The position numbers and the translations under genes were made by a program. A DNA stretch of 7,966 nucleotides, taken from JANLSE01 sp031362265 (GTDB lineage: Bacteria; Chloroflexota; Chloroflexia; Chloroflexales; Roseiflexaceae). The notes under the pieces were generated by a model, which saw nothing but the letters and a program-made list of their open reading frames with translations, was not told the origin of the DNA and ran no database searches. This document shows, one piece after another, positions 5,219-7,966 of this stretch. The stretch spans positions 1-7,966 of the forward strand of contig JANLSE010000118.1 of assembly GCA_031362265.1 (NCBI GenBank). Direction: 5' to 3'. Positions within the stretch are counted from its first letter, which is position 1. Every line of letters starts with the position of its first letter.

Positions 5219-6240
5219 CATGACTCTGGATCGGGCGAGAACTGATCGTGCAATTCCTGAAGCCGTTCATCGGTATGGCGTGCATAATATTGCTCGGTAA
5301 TGCGTGTATTGGCATGGCCAAGTAGCGCAGAAACTTCAGAGAGCTGAGCACCTTCGTTGAGGAGCCATGTTGCGACAAAATGCCGGAAGGTGTGTGGCGT
5401 CACCGCACGCAGGGGACGCGCCTCACGCGGGCGGCCATCAGCTTCAATAATAGCGGCCAATCCATAGGCAGCCTCCGTCACAATCGCCCAGGCAGCAATC
5501 CGCCCAAGCCGCCCGCCTGCGCCACGTGGCCCATGTGAAATCAAGAGCGCTTCGGCATCAGGGAAGCTACTACGCCGCGCCAGCAGATAGCGTTCTAGAG
5601 CGCGTTGTGCATGTGGACGAATAAACACACTACGCCTACGTTGTCCTTTACCCACAACCTGCACACGGCCTGCGATCCGGCCATCATCAGCACGAACAGC
5701 ACGTAGGTTAAGCGCCAAAATCTCCGAGATTCGTGCGCCAGTTGAAAACAAGAGATGAAGCAGGGCTGCATTACGCAACCCACTCAAACGGTCGCGTTCA
5801 GCTTTCGTGCCTGGTTCGCCAACTGGCTGTTCGGCATCAAAAAAGGCTACCAGACGCCGCAAATCTGGCACATCCGGTGCGCGCGATGCTGGTGCACGCG
5901 GCAAGACATCACGCATATGAACCCGCATGACCGCCAACTCACAGGTCAGCAACTCGTGCTCTGCCAGAAAGCGCAATACAGCCAACGCACCATGGCTATA
6001 GGTCTGTACTGTTCCATCAGTTTTGCCGCGCAGCGAATCCAGCCATTCAGCCGGATCGGTTGGGCGAATCTGGGTAACCTGCTGGCGTTCCTGTTTGGTA
6101 GCCCAACGTGCGAAAGAGGCCCAGGCATCACTATACGACTCAATCGTCGCCGCAGAAAGTGGTTTGCGGCGGCGGCGCTGTGCATCAGCCCAACGTTGTG
6201 CAGCCTCAGTAATTGACATGTCGAGTTCTGGTATTGGCAT
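5218..6240 (-). CDS. Tyrosine recombinase, XerC/XerD type
   Basis: A 340-residue site-specific recombinase, somewhat longer than E. coli XerC/XerD (about 298). An N-terminal SAM-like core-binding domain (about 9-112) precedes the catalytic domain (about 122-332). The full active site is present: Arg170 (STGARISEILAL), Lys198 (VVGKGQRRR), His283 and Arg286 (TPHTFRHFVATWLL), His309 (LLGHANTRITEQYY) and the nucleophile Tyr318, nine residues after His309 as in XerD. Extra length comes from a basic N-terminus and from 20-odd residues before the HxxR box. It could resolve chromosome dimers or move an element. No tRNA, phage gene or obvious attachment site is nearby, and there is no second recombinase in view, so a housekeeping Xer role is more likely. 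ATG 6240 lacks a Shine-Dalgarno sequence, but an extended -10 lies just upstream; ATG 6219 (Met8) is an alternative start. Its stop abuts a repeat array. Confidence 0.92.
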   Translation of the reverse strand: MPIPELDMSITEAAQRWADAQRRRRKPLSAATIESYSDAWASFARWATKQERQQVTQIRPTDPAEWLDSLRGKTDGTVQTYSHGALAVLRFLAEHELLTCELAVMRVHMRDVLPRAPASRAPDVPDLRRLVAFFDAEQPVGEPGTKAERDRLSGLRNAALLHLLFSTGARISEILALNLRAVRADDGRIAGRVQVVGKGQRRRSVFIRPHAQRALERYLLARRSSFPDAEALLISHGPRGAGGRLGRIAAWAIVTEAAYGLAAIIEADGRPREARPLRAVTPHTFRHFVATWLLNEGAQLSEVSALLGHANTRITEQYYARHTDERLQELHDQFSPDPES

Positions 6241-6246
6241 AGGGCA

Positions 6247-6255
6247 ATTATAGCA
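6247..6255 (-). promoter_or_regulatory. Extended -10 promoter element for the tyrosine recombinase
   Basis: On the minus strand the sequence TGC-TATAAT is a perfect -10 hexamer with the extended TGn. Its last base is seven bases before the A of the recombinase ATG at 6240, which is where transcription would start. The mRNA may thus be leaderless, which fits the lack of a ribosome-binding site there. No good -35 is seen at 16-18 bases, but extended -10 promoters often lack one. Confidence 0.55.
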
Positions 6256-6268
6256 CTGCTGCTGTGAA

Positions 6269-6433
6269 TCAACGCTGTACAGCGCTCATTAGTTCGAAAA
6301 CCCCAATTGTTCGTAAGTCTTCTTCTTCTCCAATACTCCATTCGCGCCCAGCTATGGCGAGCCGATACTCTTGCAACGCAACACGCCCCACCGCAGTTTG
6401 AAGTGTCCACTGATCGTGGTTTGAAGCTTGCAT
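6269..6433 (-). CDS. Small hypothetical protein (54 residues)
   Basis: I do not recognise this protein. It would be 54 residues, acidic near the C-terminus (GEEEDLR), with two Trp and no signal peptide or membrane segment. Support for it being real comes from context. It fills an otherwise empty gap of about 280 bases, an AAAGG lies seven bases before ATG 6433, an extended -10 box (TGT-TATACT) lies 38 bases upstream on the same strand, and it ends 28 bases before the recombinase start in the same direction. The composition, with motifs such as DQWTLQTAVGRVALQEYRL and GREWSIGEEEDL, looks protein-like. The open frame extends upstream as far as 6547, but an ATG there would overlap the ung coding start and is unlikely. 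A GTG directly before the chosen ATG is an equally good start. It might instead be chance open sequence. Confidence 0.45.
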   Translation of the reverse strand: MQASNHDQWTLQTAVGRVALQEYRLAIAGREWSIGEEEDLRTIGVFELMSAVQR

Positions 6434-6470
6434 CACCCGGCCTTTGTATGTTGGATTGCTTTGCGCCAGC

Positions 6471-6479
6471 AGTATAACA
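6471..6479 (-). promoter_or_regulatory. Candidate extended -10 for the small hypothetical gene
   Basis: The minus strand reads TGT-TATACT, a five-of-six -10 hexamer with extended TGn. Transcription would start near 6464, about 30 bases before the ATG at 6433. It lies back to back with the ung -10 box at 6499-6504, so this short gap would hold two divergent promoters. No clear -35 is visible. Confidence 0.35.
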
Positions 6480-6498
6480 TGGCCCAATAAAATAGAGA

Positions 6499-6504
6499 TA
6501 TAAT
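6499..6504 (+). promoter_or_regulatory. Candidate -10 element for ung
   Basis: A perfect TATAAT hexamer lies 29 bases before the ung ATG, giving a predicted transcript start near 6511 and a leader of about 23 bases that contains the ribosome-binding site. The bases 16-18 upstream (around AACATG) are a poor -35. Confidence 0.5.
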
Positions 6505-6533
6505 CGCATGATCCTACTAGAATGGAGACCCAA

Positions 6534-7205
6534 ATGACAGCATCCATCCCAGAATCTTGGCGTGCAATATTACATCGCGAGACCGAGCAGCCCTATTGGC
6601 AACAACTACAATCGTTCGTCGCACAGGAACGACAGACTCACACGATCTACCCACCGGAAGTGGATGTCTTTCGCGCACTCGAACTTACCCCATACGAACA
6701 GGTGAATGTGTTGCTGCTTGGGCAAGATCCCTACCACGGGCCAGGCCAGGCACACGGGTTATGCTTCTCGGTGCTACCGGGCGTCCCGCTGCCACCATCG
6801 CTTGTCAATATGTATAAGGAGCTCAAAACCGATCTTGGAATCGACGCACCACGTAATGGGTATCTCGCGCCGTGGGCCGAACAGGGCATGCTGATGATTA
6901 ATGCGGTGTTAACCGTACGCCAGAGCGAGCCGAATTCGCACAAAGCGCGCGGCTGGGAGCGTTTCACCGACGCAATTATTCAGGCAGTGAGTGCAAAACC
7001 AGATCCAGTTGTGTTTGTCTTGTGGGGTAATTACGCGCAGAAGAAGGTAGCGCTGATCGATATACAGCGCCATACCGTGATACAATCTGCGCATCCCTCA
7101 CCACTCTCGGCTCGTAATGGCTTTTTTGGCAGCAAACCCTACTCACGCATCAATGCAGCATTACGAGAACATGGGAAACGTGAGATCGAATGGGAACTGA
7201 AATAA
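6534..7205 (+). CDS. ung: Uracil-DNA glycosylase, family 1
   Basis: A 223-residue family-1 uracil-DNA glycosylase, near the 229 residues of E. coli Ung. It removes uracil from DNA to begin base-excision repair after cytosine deamination or dUTP incorporation. Motif A, LLLGQDPYHGPGQAHGLCFSV (60-80), contains the water-activating Asp65 and the Tyr67 that shields the pocket from thymine. PPSLVNMYKEL is the conserved loop that follows. MLMINAVLTV is the strand before the conserved Asn region, VVFVLWGNYAQKK carries the uracil-recognition Asn, and HPSPLSARNGFFGSKPYSRIN holds the catalytic His187 and the Leu191 that inserts into DNA. All key residues are intact. I chose ATG 6534 over the in-frame ATG 6522 because GGAG (6524-6527) lies six bases ahead of it and overlaps the earlier ATG. 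The dehydrogenase gene follows at once and is probably co-transcribed. Confidence 0.97.
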   Translation: MTASIPESWRAILHRETEQPYWQQLQSFVAQERQTHTIYPPEVDVFRALELTPYEQVNVLLLGQDPYHGPGQAHGLCFSVLPGVPLPPSLVNMYKELKTDLGIDAPRNGYLAPWAEQGMLMINAVLTVRQSEPNSHKARGWERFTDAIIQAVSAKPDPVVFVLWGNYAQKKVALIDIQRHTVIQSAHPSPLSARNGFFGSKPYSRINAALREHGKREIEWELK

Positions 7206-7216
7206 GGGGTTTTCCA

Positions 7217-7966
7217 ATGCGTAGTGTCATCATTGTTCACCCTGGATTCGAGCGAGTCTGGCCATTTGTGGCCGATCATCTCAATAGGCTCTGGCAAGGA
7301 CAAAGTTCAGTTGAGTTTGTGCGCCTGGAGGATCAGGAACAGCGCCCATTGCATCAGATTGTCGATACGCCAGCAAGCGTGACACGCCTAATCGCACTTG
7401 GTGTTCCAGTGAGTGTTGCTTGCCTACCAAAGTTTACAAGCTTACGTGAGGTTGCCTGTGAGGGCAATTATTCGAGTGTTGTCACTCCTGAACAGCGTGC
7501 CGAACTTAAGGCTCGTGATGTGCTGTTTTATACGCAACCCACCGAGGGATTCTGGAGCCAGAGTGTTGCTGAGTTTGGTCTAGCGCTCACACTCGCAGGC
7601 CTACGGCGGATTCCCCAATTACATCACGCAATACTCACAAGCCTTGAACCATGGGATTATGAGCCGCCAGGTGGCAAAGGGCGGCCGGGTGCGCGCGGCC
7701 ATCAGTTTGGCGACGATCCACGCTTCACAAATGGGACGATCGCAGGCAAGCGTGTGCGTATCGTAGGGGCGGGCAATATTGCAAGTACCTACGCTAGCTT
7801 TGTGCGTATGCTTGGTGCCGATGTAGCCGCCTGGGATCCATTTGCCAATGAGACCAGTTTCCACCGCTCCGGCAGCCGCAAAGAATGGCACCTCAATCGG
7901 CTAGTACGCGATGCCGAGATCTTCCTGCCAATGGTGCCACTTACCGAGACAACCCGTGGGCTGGTG
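7217..7966 (+). CDS. D-isomer-specific 2-hydroxyacid dehydrogenase family protein, C-terminus cut by window
   Basis: The first 250 residues of a cytoplasmic NAD(P)-dependent dehydrogenase; the family is normally about 310-340 residues, so 60-90 remain outside. Residues 1-110 form a divergent substrate-binding half. SQSVAEFGLALTLAGLRRIP (114-133) matches the usual SVAE..LAL helix. The Rossmann fold starts at TIAGKRVRIVGAGNIASTYASFVRMLGADVAAWDP (174-208): the nucleotide loop reads GAGNIA, with Ala189 in place of the third Gly of GxGxxG, and Asp207 at the end of the second strand favours NAD. FLPMVPLTETTRGLV (about 236-250) is the segment just before the catalytic Arg, which, with the Glu and His, lies past the edge. 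AAGGGG (7204-7209) gives a seven-base spacing to ATG 7217 and overlaps the TAA of ung, so the two genes are probably translationally coupled. The substrate, an oxo- or hydroxyacid, is unknown. Confidence 0.9.
   Translation, partial: MRSVIIVHPGFERVWPFVADHLNRLWQGQSSVEFVRLEDQEQRPLHQIVDTPASVTRLIALGVPVSVACLPKFTSLREVACEGNYSSVVTPEQRAELKARDVLFYTQPTEGFWSQSVAEFGLALTLAGLRRIPQLHHAILTSLEPWDYEPPGGKGRPGARGHQFGDDPRFTNGTIAGKRVRIVGAGNIASTYASFVRMLGADVAAWDPFANETSFHRSGSRKEWHLNRLVRDAEIFLPMVPLTETTRGLV

Noticed and set aside
4923..5245. Several long open frames across the repeat array on both strands
   Set aside because: They are produced by the stop-free tandem repeats; the translations are low-complexity repeats such as RTAEPQN and VLRFCGS, and they overlap real genes.
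5218..6240. Recombinase as integrase of a genomic island
   Set aside because: No tRNA, phage, plasmid or transposon gene and no direct repeats of attachment-site type flank it; the neighbours are ordinary metabolic genes.
6522..6533. Earlier ung ATG at 6522
   Set aside because: Its own ATG overlaps the GGAG that serves the ATG at 6534, and it has no ribosome-binding site upstream.
6434..6547. Full-length 92-codon version of the small minus-strand gene
   Set aside because: It would start inside the ung coding region and cross both divergent promoters; the internal ATG at 6433 has better signals.
7619..7891. Minus-strand open frame of about 90 codons inside the dehydrogenase gene
   Set aside because: It lies opposite a clear Rossmann-fold coding region on the plus strand and has no recognisable motif of its own.

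Overview
The window carries eight clear protein genes plus one likely small one, with no RNA genes, CRISPR array or insertion sequence. Gene families, moderate GC, frequent strong Shine-Dalgarno sequences and short tandem-repeat arrays between genes suggest a free-living heterotrophic bacterium. A member of the Chloroflexota is my best guess, but this rests on general resemblance and not on a search.

Left block (1-2077, all minus): a LacI-family regulator, an overlapping YjbQ-type gene, then after 188 bases the N-terminal part of a lipoprotein solute-binding protein of an ABC importer, which runs off the left edge. Order and strand suggest a regulator controlling a sugar-type uptake system. 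A CG-centred palindrome of LacI-operator type (2122-2133) lies just upstream of the regulator and supports autoregulation. The solute-binding gene has two copies of a strong ribosome-binding sequence in front of it.

Middle block (2144-4975): a plus-strand alpha/beta hydrolase converges on a minus-strand pair, an isopenicillin-N-synthase-like 2-oxoglutarate/Fe(II) oxygenase followed 22 bases later by an enoyl-CoA hydratase-family protein. Between the converging 3' ends lies a two-part tandem-repeat array that contains both stop codons and can fold into a long imperfect hairpin.

Right block (4976-7966): a second array of related design separates the oxygenase from an upstream XerC/D-type tyrosine recombinase (minus). 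The recombinase has an extended -10 box so close to its ATG that its mRNA may be leaderless. A 54-residue hypothetical gene precedes it. Divergently on the plus strand are uracil-DNA glycosylase (ung) and a D-2-hydroxyacid dehydrogenase family gene whose ribosome-binding site overlaps the ung stop; the dehydrogenase is cut by the right edge.

The genes are mostly ordinary metabolic and DNA-maintenance functions. The most unusual material is non-coding: two composite 7/8-bp repeat arrays that share a layout, touch stop codons and carry complementary left and right halves.
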